Below are positions 25,870 to 34,160 of a stretch of DNA of 64,000 bases, one piece after another. The notes under the pieces were generated by a model, which was not told where the DNA came from, did no database searches, and saw only the letters and a list, made by a program, of their open reading frames with translations. The stretch is from contig JACKBQ010000001.1 in NCBI GenBank assembly GCA_020634455.1, positions 3,658,001 to 3,722,000 on the forward strand. Reading direction: 5' to 3'. A program made the position numbers and the translations under genes. Positions within the stretch are counted from its first letter, which is position 1. The number at the start of each line of letters is the position of its first letter. This DNA comes from Ardenticatenaceae bacterium. Lineage in GTDB: Bacteria; Chloroflexota; Anaerolineae; Promineifilales; Promineifilaceae.

Positions 25870-26874
25870 TCAAGTTTCATTGGTAACAATCTCCGTAAAG
25901 TCAAAGTCGAGGTACGGCCGTTCCGCCAAAATCTTCTCTCGCCTGCCCCGCATAAACCCGCCAATCCACCAATCCTTTTCGTAGTTGGGCACATCGCGGC
26001 GGATGACCGCGTACAGGTCCATCTCGCGCAGCTTCATGAACGGGTGAATCTGGCGCAGCCAGACCGGATCGAGCTGGTTTTCGGCACAGTAGCCGCGCCA
26101 AAACTGCGGCCAAATCTGCTGGCAAAGCTGTTCTGGCTGGGGATTGTTGGTGATGGCATAAAAAATCACCATGGCGATGTCGTAGGCAAAATGGCCGTAA
26201 ACGCAGTCGTCGAAGTCGAACAGGGTGATCTGGTATTTTTCGTCCGCGAACAGGTTGCCGGTGTGGGCATCCTGGTGAATGAGGCCAAACGCATCTGGCG
26301 GGGTGGGCAGCTGGCGCAGCGCGGCCAGGTTCTTTTTAAGCAGAACCAGCACTTCTGGATCGATTTCTGGCAGGGCGCTGCTGGTGTCGGTCATGATGGG
26401 GTCGTCCCACTGCGGCCGTTTCCAGGCAGGATTGGGCAGCGTGTATTCCTTGGTTAGCGCGTGCATTTTGCCGATGAGACGGCCGTAATGCTCCATAAAT
26501 TCAGCCGACAGCGTGCCATTTTGCCACGGTGAACCGCCTTGGGCATGCACAAATGCCGTCGCCAGGAACTGTTCGCCCTGGCCGTCGGGAATGAGCTCTA
26601 CCAGGTTACCCGCCTCGGAGTTGACCGCTTTGGCAACGCCCGCGCCGCCGCGCGCCAGGTGATTGATCCAATCCACTTCTCCCCGGATGAGGTTTGGGCT
26701 GCGGCGCAGACTGTGCCCAATGCGCAGCACGAATTTGGCTCCATCCTTCTCAAAACCGTAAATGAAGCTTTCAAAGCCGCCCAGCGCCTCGATTTTTCCA
26801 GCGGCAATGCCGTAACGCTGCTTTGCCTCGGCCAAAATTTGCTCGTTAAAGCGACTGCGGATTTTTTCTTCCAT
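25870..26874 (-). CDS. Aminoglycoside-type phosphotransferase (APH/choline kinase fold)
   Basis: 334 residues. The kinase-like fold shows the nucleotide site GAKFVLRIGHSLRRSP, the catalytic loop FGLIHQDAHTGNLFADE (Brenner motif His-x-Asp-x5-Asn) and the metal-binding ITLFDFDDCVYGHFAYD. This APH family includes kinases for homoserine, choline, fructosamine and antibiotics; nothing in the sequence decides among them. The gene lies 5 nt after the stop of another phosphotransferase gene, forming a two-kinase operon. Confidence 0.85.
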   Translation of the reverse strand: MEEKIRSRFNEQILAEAKQRYGIAAGKIEALGGFESFIYGFEKDGAKFVLRIGHSLRRSPNLIRGEVDWINHLARGGAGVAKAVNSEAGNLVELIPDGQGEQFLATAFVHAQGGSPWQNGTLSAEFMEHYGRLIGKMHALTKEYTLPNPAWKRPQWDDPIMTDTSSALPEIDPEVLVLLKKNLAALRQLPTPPDAFGLIHQDAHTGNLFADEKYQITLFDFDDCVYGHFAYDIAMVIFYAITNNPQPEQLCQQIWPQFWRGYCAENQLDPVWLRQIHPFMKLREMDLYAVIRRDVPNYEKDWWIGGFMRGRREKILAERPYLDFDFTEIVTNET

Positions 26875-26879
26875 GCGGA

Positions 26880-27818
26880 TTACTCCATTCTGCCAGCTCT
26901 TTTAAGGGCGCTGGCCATCATTTTGCGGAAGTTTTGCTTTACGGCCGTTTCCCCATACTCTCCCGCCTGCAACACCTGCCATTCTGCAATCAACTCTTCA
27001 GGATTGGGCGTGAAGCGGGCGGCGGCGGCCAGCTCCCACAGGGCAAGATTGGCAACGGGATGGCCGTATGCCGCCTCATATGCCGCCAAAAACGCATCTG
27101 CCAGCGGCTCGCCGCCTAGCATTGCCAGTTCCAGCCGCAGGTAAGCGACGTCGTAGCCAGGATCGCCGTAAGACGCTTCTTCCCAGTCGAGAACGGCCGT
27201 AATCTGCCCATCCTGCCACAAAATGTTGCCTAGCCAGTAATCAATGTGCATCAGCGCGGGCGGCACAGGCTCGATGGCAGGCAGCAAATCGTGAACCGCT
27301 TGCCAGGCGGAACGGCCGTCTGGATGTTCCCACATGTTTGCTTTGGCCTTCTCATGGCGCAAAAACCAGACCACCTCGTCGTTGCCATCCAGTAGAAAAC
27401 TTAGATCGGCGTCAGTTAGTGGAATGGCGTGAATTTTAGCCAGCGTTTGGCCGAGTTCGGTCACCCAGGTGGCTGCATCGGTGGGCTGAATAATTTGCTG
27501 GCCGGGTACAAAACTGGTGACGATGCCGGGACTGCCCAGCAGTTCGCCGCTTTTGTCCAGCAGCAGCGGTTTGGGCGCGGGGATGCCGTGTTTTTGCAGC
27601 AGTGCCAGCGTCTTAAACTCGCGCGCCGCCTTTTCGCCCCGGTCGTAATCGCCAAACACGGCATAGCGCCGCACGACGACTTGTTGGGGGCCAACGGCCG
27701 TTTCGTAAACCAGCAGCGTCGTCTCATTAGAAAAACTGCCGGGGAACGGCCGTGCCTCAACCTGTTTTGCCCCTACTTCAAGTTGGCCAATCAACTTCTC
27801 GTAATTTGCTACTGTCAT
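26880..27818 (-). CDS. Aminoglycoside-type phosphotransferase
   Basis: 312 residues. QQVVVRRYAVFGDYDRGEKA carries the ATP-binding lysine/arginine region. ALMHIDYWLGNILWQDGQIT is the catalytic loop with His-x-Asp and Asn, followed by VLDWEEASYGDPGYDVAYLR with the metal-binding Asp. The last is the typical motif of the APH family found with antibiotic and sugar kinases. GAAGAGG precedes the ATG. First gene of a pair with 25870-26874. Confidence 0.85.
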   Translation of the reverse strand: MTVANYEKLIGQLEVGAKQVEARPFPGSFSNETTLLVYETAVGPQQVVVRRYAVFGDYDRGEKAAREFKTLALLQKHGIPAPKPLLLDKSGELLGSPGIVTSFVPGQQIIQPTDAATWVTELGQTLAKIHAIPLTDADLSFLLDGNDEVVWFLRHEKAKANMWEHPDGRSAWQAVHDLLPAIEPVPPALMHIDYWLGNILWQDGQITAVLDWEEASYGDPGYDVAYLRLELAMLGGEPLADAFLAAYEAAYGHPVANLALWELAAAARFTPNPEELIAEWQVLQAGEYGETAVKQNFRKMMASALKRAGRME

Positions 27819-27860
27819 TTGTGCCTCTTCTACAAGTAGCGTGCTTAATAAAGACTTTTG

Positions 27861-27917
27861 TCAAAGATTTCGCAGATTTACCAGATTTTTAATCTTTTCA
27901 ATCTGCGAAATCTTTGA
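27861..27917. repeat. Long inverted repeat upstream of the phosphotransferase operon
   Basis: Perfect 18-bp arms TCAAAGATTTCGCAGATT (27861-27878) and AATCTGCGAAATCTTTGA (27900-27917). It ends 43 nt before the start codon at 27818 and lies 48 nt after the stop of the SDR gene. Confidence 0.75.
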
Positions 27918-27964
27918 TTATCAATTCCGAAAGCCCATTATTTGACGTTGACTTCTCTAAATGA

Positions 27965-28834
27965 TTATTGCCCCATGCGCCAGCCGCCACCGACGTAGAT
28001 GAGCTGCCCGGTGACCCAGCGCGCCTGTTCCGAGGCCATGAAGACAATTACATCTGCCAGATGTTCCGGTTGGCCGATGCGCCGCAGCGGCGTGTTGGCA
28101 GCAATGTGGGCTTCAGCTTCTGGTTCGATGTAGCCCGTCTGGATCGGCCCTGGCGCGATGATGTTGACGGTGATGCCGTACTGACCTAACTCGATAGCAG
28201 CGGAACGGCCGTATGACTCAATCGCGTGTTTGCTGGCCGCATAATGCACATTGGCCGTGTGCGCGTGCGCCGCGTCTGTGCTGATGAGCACAATGCGGCC
28301 CCAATTGGCCTGCCGCGCCAGATACCGTTGGGTGTATTCGGCCATCAGCAGGGCATAGGCGCGGGCGTTGATGGCAAAATGGCGGTCTGCCTCCACCGCG
28401 CTCACAAAGCCCACCGGGAAACCTTCGCTTTGCACGGCCGCCGGATCAAACGTTTCTAAAACGCAGTAGGTGTGGTTGCACACCAGCACGTCCACGGGTC
28501 CCAACTTGGCTTCGCATTGATCGAATAGCAGCGGGATATTATTGGCGTCGGCGAGATCGGCGGCTTTGGTAACGGCCGTTCCGCCCACTGCCACAATTTC
28601 CGCCACAACCTGCTCGCCAGGCTGCTGCTGGTTCGCCGCGTACAGCGCCGGGCCACCTGCGCCCGCAGCCTGCGCCTCGGCCAATTCATCCGCAGAAAAG
28701 CTGGTTTCGCCACGAAAGTAAGTGATAAAAACCCTCGCTCCTTGTGCGGCAAACGCTTTGGCCGCAGCCGCGCCAATGCCGTGATTGGCCCCGGTAATGA
28801 GCACCACTTTGTCTTGTAAACCAGGATCAATCAT
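27965..28834 (-). CDS. Short-chain dehydrogenase/reductase
   Basis: 289 residues from the ATG at 28834, which overlaps the stop of the upstream GNAT gene (ATGA) and begins MIDPGLQDKVVLITGANHGI. This is the canonical NAD(P)-binding Thr-Gly-x3-Gly-x-Gly. The catalytic Ser and Tyr-x3-Lys are in VLISTDAAHAHTANVHYAAS then KHAIESYGR. AQWVTGQ-type C-terminus (SEQARWVTGQLIYVGGGWRM) is that of classical SDRs. There is an unusual extra loop of about 20 residues after beta-3 (GPALYAANQQQPGE). Substrate unknown. Confidence 0.88.
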   Translation of the reverse strand: MIDPGLQDKVVLITGANHGIGAAAAKAFAAQGARVFITYFRGETSFSADELAEAQAAGAGGPALYAANQQQPGEQVVAEIVAVGGTAVTKAADLADANNIPLLFDQCEAKLGPVDVLVCNHTYCVLETFDPAAVQSEGFPVGFVSAVEADRHFAINARAYALLMAEYTQRYLARQANWGRIVLISTDAAHAHTANVHYAASKHAIESYGRSAAIELGQYGITVNIIAPGPIQTGYIEPEAEAHIAANTPLRRIGQPEHLADVIVFMASEQARWVTGQLIYVGGGWRMGQ

Positions 28835-29940
28835 AAACCCTGCCTGGGAAAATCTGGATCGCTGCGATAGGTGGAAAATTCTGGCAACGATTGCAGCAAA
28901 CGCCAATCCTTAAAGCCCGCATCAATGGCTGCCAGCAAATAATCGAGCGCTTCCGGTTCGTTCAGGTGGGCTAGCGCCCGTGCCGCCAAAAAGTAAATGT
29001 AGGCGGGCGGTTCGTCGTCTACCTCGATGGCGATTTCTAGCATGCTGGCGGCTTCTTCATACATTTGGGCTTCGTAAAAGTAGAGGCGACCCAGCTCGGC
29101 GTAGTGGCGGGGTTCGTCGTAGTAAAAGCTGTAATCGTTGTACGGCCGTTCCAGCACAAACCCCACTTTCTCCGCAATTTTGATGGACGCCCGGTTGTTG
29201 GTTTCACAATGCCAGCCAATGTGGTGGTAGCCCAAATCCAGATAATGGGCCACGGCGGCGGCGGTAGCGGCCGTGGCCAGCCCCAGACCGCGAAAAGTCG
29301 GGATGGTTTCGATGCCGATTTCGCATGCGCCATTCAGAGCAACCCCGGACAGGCACCAGCTCACCAGATCATCCTCAAAAAGCACCGCCAGCCCAAACCC
29401 ATTTTCGATGAAATTGGCCTCGTTTTCCCAGCCCAGCCGGATGGAATCGACGATGTGCTTGGGCAAACTCATGCCCTGTTCCGCCAGCAGCGCAATGTCC
29501 AGCCGGGTGATGCTGTAGCCCGCTGGCAGCAAATCTTGCCAATCCACCAGCAGCTTGTCGAGGCGGTAATGTTGGCGGCTGCCCCAAATGGGCGGCCAGC
29601 GCCAGTCGGCCAGAATATCGGCCACTACCAGTTCCCAATCGGGCGAATCCAGGTCCAAAACCAGCCTGGGGTCTTCCTTGTTGATAGGGTCGCCAGCCAG
29701 CAGGGTGGCGTGCAGCTCGTCGTGCAGCGCGGCGTTGAAGGCGTCGTTATGCGGGTCGCCCACCAGGTAGCCGCGATCGAGCGAAAGCAGAAAGCCGCTG
29801 CGCGGGGCTTCCAGATTGTCAACGTACACGCGGCCAGGGCTTTTTTGCTGGAGAACGGCCGTTACGTACACATTCCACTCAGCCATCCCGGCAAACAGGG
29901 GGGTGACCTGGTTATACTGTTCCGGTTTCAAACGAATCAT
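28831..29940 (-). CDS. GNAT acetyltransferase with C-terminal TPR-like region
   Basis: 369 residues. Residues 1-140 are an accessory N-terminal half as in the GNAT_acetyltran family. The catalytic GNAT half has EIGIETIPTFRGLGLATAAT and ending WHCETNNRASIKIAEKVGFV. From about residue 275 two or three helical TPR-like units follow (EEAASMLEIAIEVDDEPPAY, ARALAHLNEPEALDYLLAAI). AGGAGCAAAG precedes the ATG. It is coupled to the SDR gene by a 4-nt overlap. Role unknown. Confidence 0.85.
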   Translation of the reverse strand: MIRLKPEQYNQVTPLFAGMAEWNVYVTAVLQQKSPGRVYVDNLEAPRSGFLLSLDRGYLVGDPHNDAFNAALHDELHATLLAGDPINKEDPRLVLDLDSPDWELVVADILADWRWPPIWGSRQHYRLDKLLVDWQDLLPAGYSITRLDIALLAEQGMSLPKHIVDSIRLGWENEANFIENGFGLAVLFEDDLVSWCLSGVALNGACEIGIETIPTFRGLGLATAATAAAVAHYLDLGYHHIGWHCETNNRASIKIAEKVGFVLERPYNDYSFYYDEPRHYAELGRLYFYEAQMYEEAASMLEIAIEVDDEPPAYIYFLAARALAHLNEPEALDYLLAAIDAGFKDWRLLQSLPEFSTYRSDPDFPRQGL

Positions 29941-30023
29941 CTTTGCTCCTAATTTTGTAATCAGTTATTGGGTTTTTCGGCAATTCCGTTTACTTATTTG
30001 CGAATGAGCAGTTCGCTGCCCAA

Positions 30024-30815
30024 TTATTCTTCAAAATTGGGATTTTTCCAGGTGTATGGCGTGGTGTGCGTTAAAAACTGGAAGCCGCGCTTTTGCAAAA
30101 TGGGGCGGCTCATGTCGCTGGCGTCTACCATGAGGAAGCGGTAGCCGCGCTGCAAGGCTTCTTTGGCACGAATGGCAACAACGGCCGTATACAAGCCCAT
30201 CTGCCTGAAACGGTCCAGCGTGGAGCCACCCCAGAGCCCGGCAAACTGGCTGTCCTTGGGGAACGAGGTCCAGGCGGCACAAGCGGGCTCGTTGTTGACA
30301 TAAGCGATGTAAATTGACCAGAAATCCGGCTGCTGCGCCAGATTTTCCTCCAGTTGAGTAACCAGCCAGCTAAAATCCTCGCCCCAAACCTCCGCTTGCA
30401 GCCCGGCGATTTGCTCAAATTGGGCGCGTTCTGTCGCCCGGCGCACATCGGCCGTTACCGGCTGCAAGAAAACTTCCGGGCAGTTGTGCAAATCCATCAC
30501 CAGCAACGATTCCTGTTCTTCGCCTTCCAGCCCGTGCGCGGTGAGGCGCTGGCCCAGGTCGGCGGGCGTGTCGTGAGCGTACGTTTTCCACTCAAAGCCA
30601 AAGCCCCCGTTCGCGGTAAAGTAGTCGAGTTGGGCCTGGATGGCGGTATCGGCCGTTTCGGCCGTGAGTTGGCTATAAATGACAAAGCTCAGCCGTTTGG
30701 GGTTTTTGCTAACGCTGCGCACCACGCCATTAACTTCTTCCCGTCGGTAGGAGGGATGTTCGCTGTTTTTGCGTTCCTGCTCATCGTACAGGTCTAAAAT
30801 TTGTTCTCGATTCAT
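30024..30815 (-). CDS. GNAT acetyltransferase
   Basis: 263 residues from ATG 30815, with AAGGAACA upstream. The longer frame would include a translated dispersed repeat and is rejected. An N-terminal half without clear motif (residues 1-115) precedes a GNAT domain: TSFPKDSQFAGLWGGSTLDR and FRQMGLYTAVVAIRAKEALQ form the substrate and acetyl-CoA elements, ending with VDASDMSRPILQKRGFQFL. The Arg-x-x-Gly loop is RQMG here, a conservative form. Substrate unknown. Confidence 0.82.
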   Translation of the reverse strand: MNREQILDLYDEQERKNSEHPSYRREEVNGVVRSVSKNPKRLSFVIYSQLTAETADTAIQAQLDYFTANGGFGFEWKTYAHDTPADLGQRLTAHGLEGEEQESLLVMDLHNCPEVFLQPVTADVRRATERAQFEQIAGLQAEVWGEDFSWLVTQLEENLAQQPDFWSIYIAYVNNEPACAAWTSFPKDSQFAGLWGGSTLDRFRQMGLYTAVVAIRAKEALQRGYRFLMVDASDMSRPILQKRGFQFLTHTTPYTWKNPNFEE

Positions 30816-30861
30816 CGTTGTTCCTTGTTCCCACGCTCTGCGCCATGTGGGTTGTTTAGTG

Positions 30862-30917
30862 GGACGCGGACGAGCGCGGATGAACGCGGATTTTTTTATC
30901 CGCGCTTGTCCGTGTCC
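30862..30917. repeat. Dispersed 'CGCGGATGAACGCGGAT' family, copy 2
   Basis: GACGCGGACGAGCGCGGATG then AACGCGGAT, run of T, and inverse ATCCGCGCTTGTCCGTGTCC. It begins 47 nt before the GNAT start codon and ends next to the rsgA stop, so on the minus strand it could also act as rsgA terminator. Confidence 0.7.
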
Positions 30918-30921
30918 ATTT

Positions 30922-32118
30922 TTATGCTGCCTCAACAAGTATGTCGTAAAGGTTGACATAATTGTCGTAGCGCCATTGGGCGATACGGCCGTTTTCCACC
31001 GCCTCTTTTACTACACAGCCTGGCTCATGCGAATGCGTGCAGTCGCCAAAACGGCATAAGCCCACCACATCCGCCAGTTCGGGATAGTACAGGATGAGAT
31101 CGTCCGGGTAGAGGCCGTGCAGCCCCATATCCTTGATGCCGGGCGTGTCCACCACGCTGCCGCCCATTTCTAGCGGAATCACTAGCGCCTGGGTGGTGGT
31201 ATGTCGTCCTTCTCGGCTTTTCATGTTGCTCACGGCGCTGGTGCGCAGCTGCAAGCCGGGCTGCACCGCATTCAACAGGGTCGATTTGCCCACGCCGGAC
31301 AGCCCCGCCAGCACCGTCGCCTGCCCGCGCAAAAAGTCGCGCACTGGCTCGATGCCCACCCCTTGCGCGGCCGCCGTGAGGAAGACGGGGATGTTGAGTT
31401 TGCCGTAGGCGGCGACAAGCGTTTCTACCTCGTTTTTGCTTTTGGCAAGATCGATTTTGTTGAGGCAAACGGCCGTTTTCAAGCCATTCCGCTGAGCCCC
31501 AATGAGGTACTCATCCACCATTTGCAGCCACAATTTTGGCTCCAGCCAGGCGGCGACCACCAGCAGTTGGTCCACGTTGGCGGCCAGGATTTGCTTCAGG
31601 TGTGTGTCAAAGCTGTCGGCACGAGCCAGGCCGCTGCGGCGGGGCAGCACACCCTCCACCAAGCCGCGCGCCTCGCTGAGCGGCTGCACCAGCACCCGGT
31701 CGCCCACGGCCAGCACGTTGGTGTAGCCGCTGCCCTCGGCAATCAGCGTGCCGCGCACGTCGCACACAATCGTGTCGCCGTTGACCGTCGCCCGGCAGAG
31801 GCCACGGCTCACCTCCACCACCAGGCCCAATTGGAATGGCGTCTCGGCAGCCATTGCTTGCCATTGTGTGTCATTGAGGTCGGTTTGCAGAACGGCCGTT
31901 GCTTGTTCCGTCACCGCTTCCCGCCGATCCCGCTCATCCAGCGGCATGATGCGCTGGTCAGCAATTTGACCTTCTTCGTCGGGCACCAGCGGCTGCCAAT
32001 CGACGCGGTGCTTTTCCTGGTTGGCAGCGGTGTTGTGGCGAATTATCTTGCGCCGCCCCTTTTCAGAATCCCACGCCTTGCGCTGCTGCTGGCGAATTTC
32101 TTTTCTCTTCTTGGTCAT
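30922..32118 (-). CDS. rsgA: Ribosome small subunit-dependent GTPase A
   Basis: 398 residues from ATG 32118. A basic N-terminal extension (MTKKRKEIRQQQRK) is followed by an OB-fold (LGLVVEVSRGLCRATVNGDT). The GTPase is circularly permuted: NKxD comes first (VCLNKIDLAK), then the P-loop VLAGLSGVGKSTLLNAV, switch region GRHTTTQA and VDTPGIKDMGL. The C-terminal zinc motif is CRFGDCTHSHEPGC. RsgA releases late 30S assembly factors. The extension of about 90 residues before the OB-fold is longer than in E. coli. Third gene of an operon with the two small genes upstream. Confidence 0.93.
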   Translation of the reverse strand: MTKKRKEIRQQQRKAWDSEKGRRKIIRHNTAANQEKHRVDWQPLVPDEEGQIADQRIMPLDERDRREAVTEQATAVLQTDLNDTQWQAMAAETPFQLGLVVEVSRGLCRATVNGDTIVCDVRGTLIAEGSGYTNVLAVGDRVLVQPLSEARGLVEGVLPRRSGLARADSFDTHLKQILAANVDQLLVVAAWLEPKLWLQMVDEYLIGAQRNGLKTAVCLNKIDLAKSKNEVETLVAAYGKLNIPVFLTAAAQGVGIEPVRDFLRGQATVLAGLSGVGKSTLLNAVQPGLQLRTSAVSNMKSREGRHTTTQALVIPLEMGGSVVDTPGIKDMGLHGLYPDDLILYYPELADVVGLCRFGDCTHSHEPGCVVKEAVENGRIAQWRYDNYVNLYDILVEAA

Positions 32119-32122
32119 CAAT

Positions 32123-32569
32123 TTACTCGCTTGGTTTGATCTGCCACTGCACTGTTTTGACGGAGGCGGCAATTGGCCCACCATCACGGGCAATGCCGTT
32201 TAGGGAGCCAAGCAGGCTGCTTTTTTGGACAACGGCTGTTTCCACCAGTTCAGTTGGGATCATTCCCAAAGGAATTTTGGCGCGACGCATGCCGTGCCAA
32301 CCAACGGTTTGCTGCCGACCCCAATTCAGGTACAAAAATCGTTCGCGCGGACGGCCATGAACAAACGGTCCTTTCCAATCAAAGGTTTGATCCAGTAGCG
32401 GAACGGCCGTTACTTCCAACACAGCCATTAAATGTGTCATTTCAGGATAAATATCCTGCACAGCTATCACCGTTTTACCCCGCTGCACACCAAATTGAAG
32501 CTGTCCCGCAGCGATGGTAGGTATCGGTTCTAGCTTGAGATAGATAGGAAGGGTTGTGGCTTCTAACAA
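32123..32569 (-). CDS. DUF5990-like conserved protein
   Basis: 148 residues from a TTG start at 32569, supported by GGAG 6 nt upstream and by the 3-nt gap to the preceding gene. Visible pattern: YLKLEPIPTIAAGQLQFGVQ, then HLMAVLEVTAVPLLDQTFDW, FVHGRPRERFLYLNWG and RAKIPLGMIPTEL. This is consistent with the DUF5990 beta-barrel-like family; the assignment is by memory of the pattern. No function known. It lies 4 nt before rsgA. Confidence 0.65.
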   Translation of the reverse strand: MLEATTLPIYLKLEPIPTIAAGQLQFGVQRGKTVIAVQDIYPEMTHLMAVLEVTAVPLLDQTFDWKGPFVHGRPRERFLYLNWGRQQTVGWHGMRRAKIPLGMIPTELVETAVVQKSSLLGSLNGIARDGGPIAASVKTVQWQIKPSE

Positions 32570-32572
32570 GTT

Positions 32573-32917
32573 TTACTCCGTGCTCAGGCACCAACCGATG
32601 AGGCGGCGCACAAAATCGTTAGTGGGATACGGCTTGCTGTCGTGTTTCCAGCGCGGTACCTGCACCTCTTTGGCTCCTGGCTGGCGAGGGAACTGCTCCC
32701 CCTCCACACGCAGGGTGGTGAATACATCCCCTTCTTTGGGGATGCGGTAATGGACGATGAACTTCTTGTTGGTGGCGATGATGTGCACAATGCGCTCTGG
32801 TGTGTGGTCTACAAAGCCGCCTTCTTCGGGAATGTGTTCGTCCTTGCCTTCGACGTACCAGATAAACGGCCGTCCCTTCACATTGACTTTGCGTTTGCCT
32901 TTTGTGTTGACTGCCAC
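32573..32917 (-). CDS. Conserved hypothetical protein
   Basis: 114 residues from GTG 32917 with AAGGAGAACCCT upstream. A basic start (MAVNTKGKRKVNVKGRPFIW) is followed by YVEGKDEHIPEEGGFVDHTP and KKFIVHYRIPKEGDVFTTLR; the C-terminus ends RRLIGWCLSTE. It looks like a single small beta-rich domain; no family recognised. First gene of the operon with the DUF5990-like gene and rsgA. Confidence 0.65.
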   Translation of the reverse strand: MAVNTKGKRKVNVKGRPFIWYVEGKDEHIPEEGGFVDHTPERIVHIIATNKKFIVHYRIPKEGDVFTTLRVEGEQFPRQPGAKEVQVPRWKHDSKPYPTNDFVRRLIGWCLSTE

Positions 32918-32940
32918 AGGGTTCTCCTTATTTGTAGCAA

Positions 32941-32998
32941 GATTGGACCAATTTCTTTTTTTGTAGGTTCACAAAAGGGGAAGTAAATTGGTCCAATC
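32941..32998. repeat. Double odd-palindrome hairpin upstream of the rsgA operon
   Basis: GATTGGACCAATTT (32941-32954) and exact inverse AAATTGGTCCAATC (32985-32998). Each arm contains ATTGG-N-CCAAT, a palindrome around one base. It starts 24 nt before the start codon at 32917. Confidence 0.8.
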
Positions 32999-33005
32999 TC
33001 CTCAT

Positions 33006-34022
33006 TTAGAGTGGTTTGCGGAAGGTCATGCCGCGTTTGTACTCTTCAAAGCCCATTTTGCGGTAAAGATGCAATGCCCCGGACAGATTTTCCGCATCAA
33101 CGCCGAGCGCTGCTTCGGTCATGCCCTCGTCTTTGAGCACCTGGAAGCTGCGGGCGATGAGCGCTTTGGCCACGCCCAGCTTGCGCCAGGGTCGCCGCAC
33201 AAAGATGGTTTCGGTGTAGCCGCGCAAACGGCCGTTATCCGCATTTTCTTTGTGGTCGATGAAGTTTAGCACACCACCCGCTACTTCATCCCCTGCCCAG
33301 GCGATTTGCCACAGGTGCGGTTGGTAAGTCGGGTATTCGCTCCAGCCGGTGTAGCTTTCCTCGCTCCACTCCGACATGCCCCAATGGTCGCGGAACGCTT
33401 CGCGCGCCGCTTCCCAAATTTGCCGCGATTCGGCGTCGCTGCCGCAGCGTACTTCCAGGCTATCCGGCAGCGGGCAGTCAGGGATGTTGTCCAGATTCGG
33501 CCGTACCATCTCCAGTCCGTAGCGCACAACTTCATGTCCTTCCGCCAGCAGCAGGTTGATCCAGTCGGATTCGGCTTCCATGCCCCAGTTGAGAAAGTTT
33601 TTCTCCTTGTCAGCTGGATGCGTGGCCGCAATCTGGCGGATGCGCTGCTTGAGGAAGCGCACCATCGCCAGGCGGATGCCCGTGCTGCGCCATGCAGGTA
33701 GCAGGTGGGCAAAGAAGCGGTAAGCGATGCTGCCGTCTACCTGGTTGCTCCACCAGCAACGGCCGTATCCCACCACCTCGTCATCCACCTCAGCAAAAAT
33801 CATGTCGGTGTGCGGATCGCAGTTGATGAGGTGGGCATAGTCAACGGCCGTTTCCTCCACCGAGCTAACCCATTCTCGCTCATCCACTTCCCGCGTACCT
33901 TCCATCACCGCTACCATTTTGGGGTAATCACTTTCTCCTTGAAAATGGCGAAAACAGAGCCCCGGCACAGCCGGCATCTTTGCCAGTTCAATTTCATTTT
34001 TCAAACGTTCGATAGTAGACAT
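33006..34022 (-). CDS. GNAT acetyltransferase, tandem-domain type
   Basis: 338 residues. A first GNAT-like half contains ADDEVVGYGRCWWSNQ-type sequence (MIFAEVDDEVVGYGRCWWSN) and the degenerate loop LLPAWRSTGIRLAMVRFL. The second half has RGYTETIFVRRPWRKLGVAK, a complete acetyl-CoA loop, and ALGVDAENLSGALHLYRKMG then FEEYKRGMTF as terminal motif, much like mycothiol synthase-type enzymes. AAGGAAAA precedes the ATG. Substrate unknown. Confidence 0.85.
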   Translation of the reverse strand: MSTIERLKNEIELAKMPAVPGLCFRHFQGESDYPKMVAVMEGTREVDEREWVSSVEETAVDYAHLINCDPHTDMIFAEVDDEVVGYGRCWWSNQVDGSIAYRFFAHLLPAWRSTGIRLAMVRFLKQRIRQIAATHPADKEKNFLNWGMEAESDWINLLLAEGHEVVRYGLEMVRPNLDNIPDCPLPDSLEVRCGSDAESRQIWEAAREAFRDHWGMSEWSEESYTGWSEYPTYQPHLWQIAWAGDEVAGGVLNFIDHKENADNGRLRGYTETIFVRRPWRKLGVAKALIARSFQVLKDEGMTEAALGVDAENLSGALHLYRKMGFEEYKRGMTFRKPL

Positions 34023-34040
34023 AATAATTTTCCTTCTTGC

Positions 34041-34073
34041 AGAAGTTCAACTTTTCGCAAAAGTTGAACTTCT
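34041..34073. repeat. Perfect hairpin upstream of the GNAT gene
   Basis: AGAAGTTCAACTTTT and AAAAGTTGAACTTCT with a CGC loop. Each arm contains AAGTT-N-AACTT, again a one-base-centred palindrome. It starts 18 nt before the start codon at 34022. Confidence 0.8.
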
Positions 34074-34079
34074 AAAAAC

Positions 34080-34142
34080 AGATTTCAAAAGTCTTCAGGG
34101 CAATTCGTTGACCACCAAAGAGGAGCAAGACTTTTGAAATCT
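34080..34142. repeat. Second hairpin, 16-bp arms
   Basis: AGATTTCAAAAGTCTT (34080-34095) and AAGACTTTTGAAATCT (34127-34142). A related sequence AGACTTTTGAAGTTTT occurs at 50353-50410. It lies 19 nt after the stop of the ABC exporter gene, on the minus strand. Confidence 0.75.
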
Positions 34143-34160
34143 ACGATGCGTATGAATTAG

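Noticed and set aside
30816..30959. Extended N-terminus of the GNAT gene from 30959
   Set aside because: It would translate the dispersed CGCGGAT repeat; ATG 30815 has its own ribosome-binding site.
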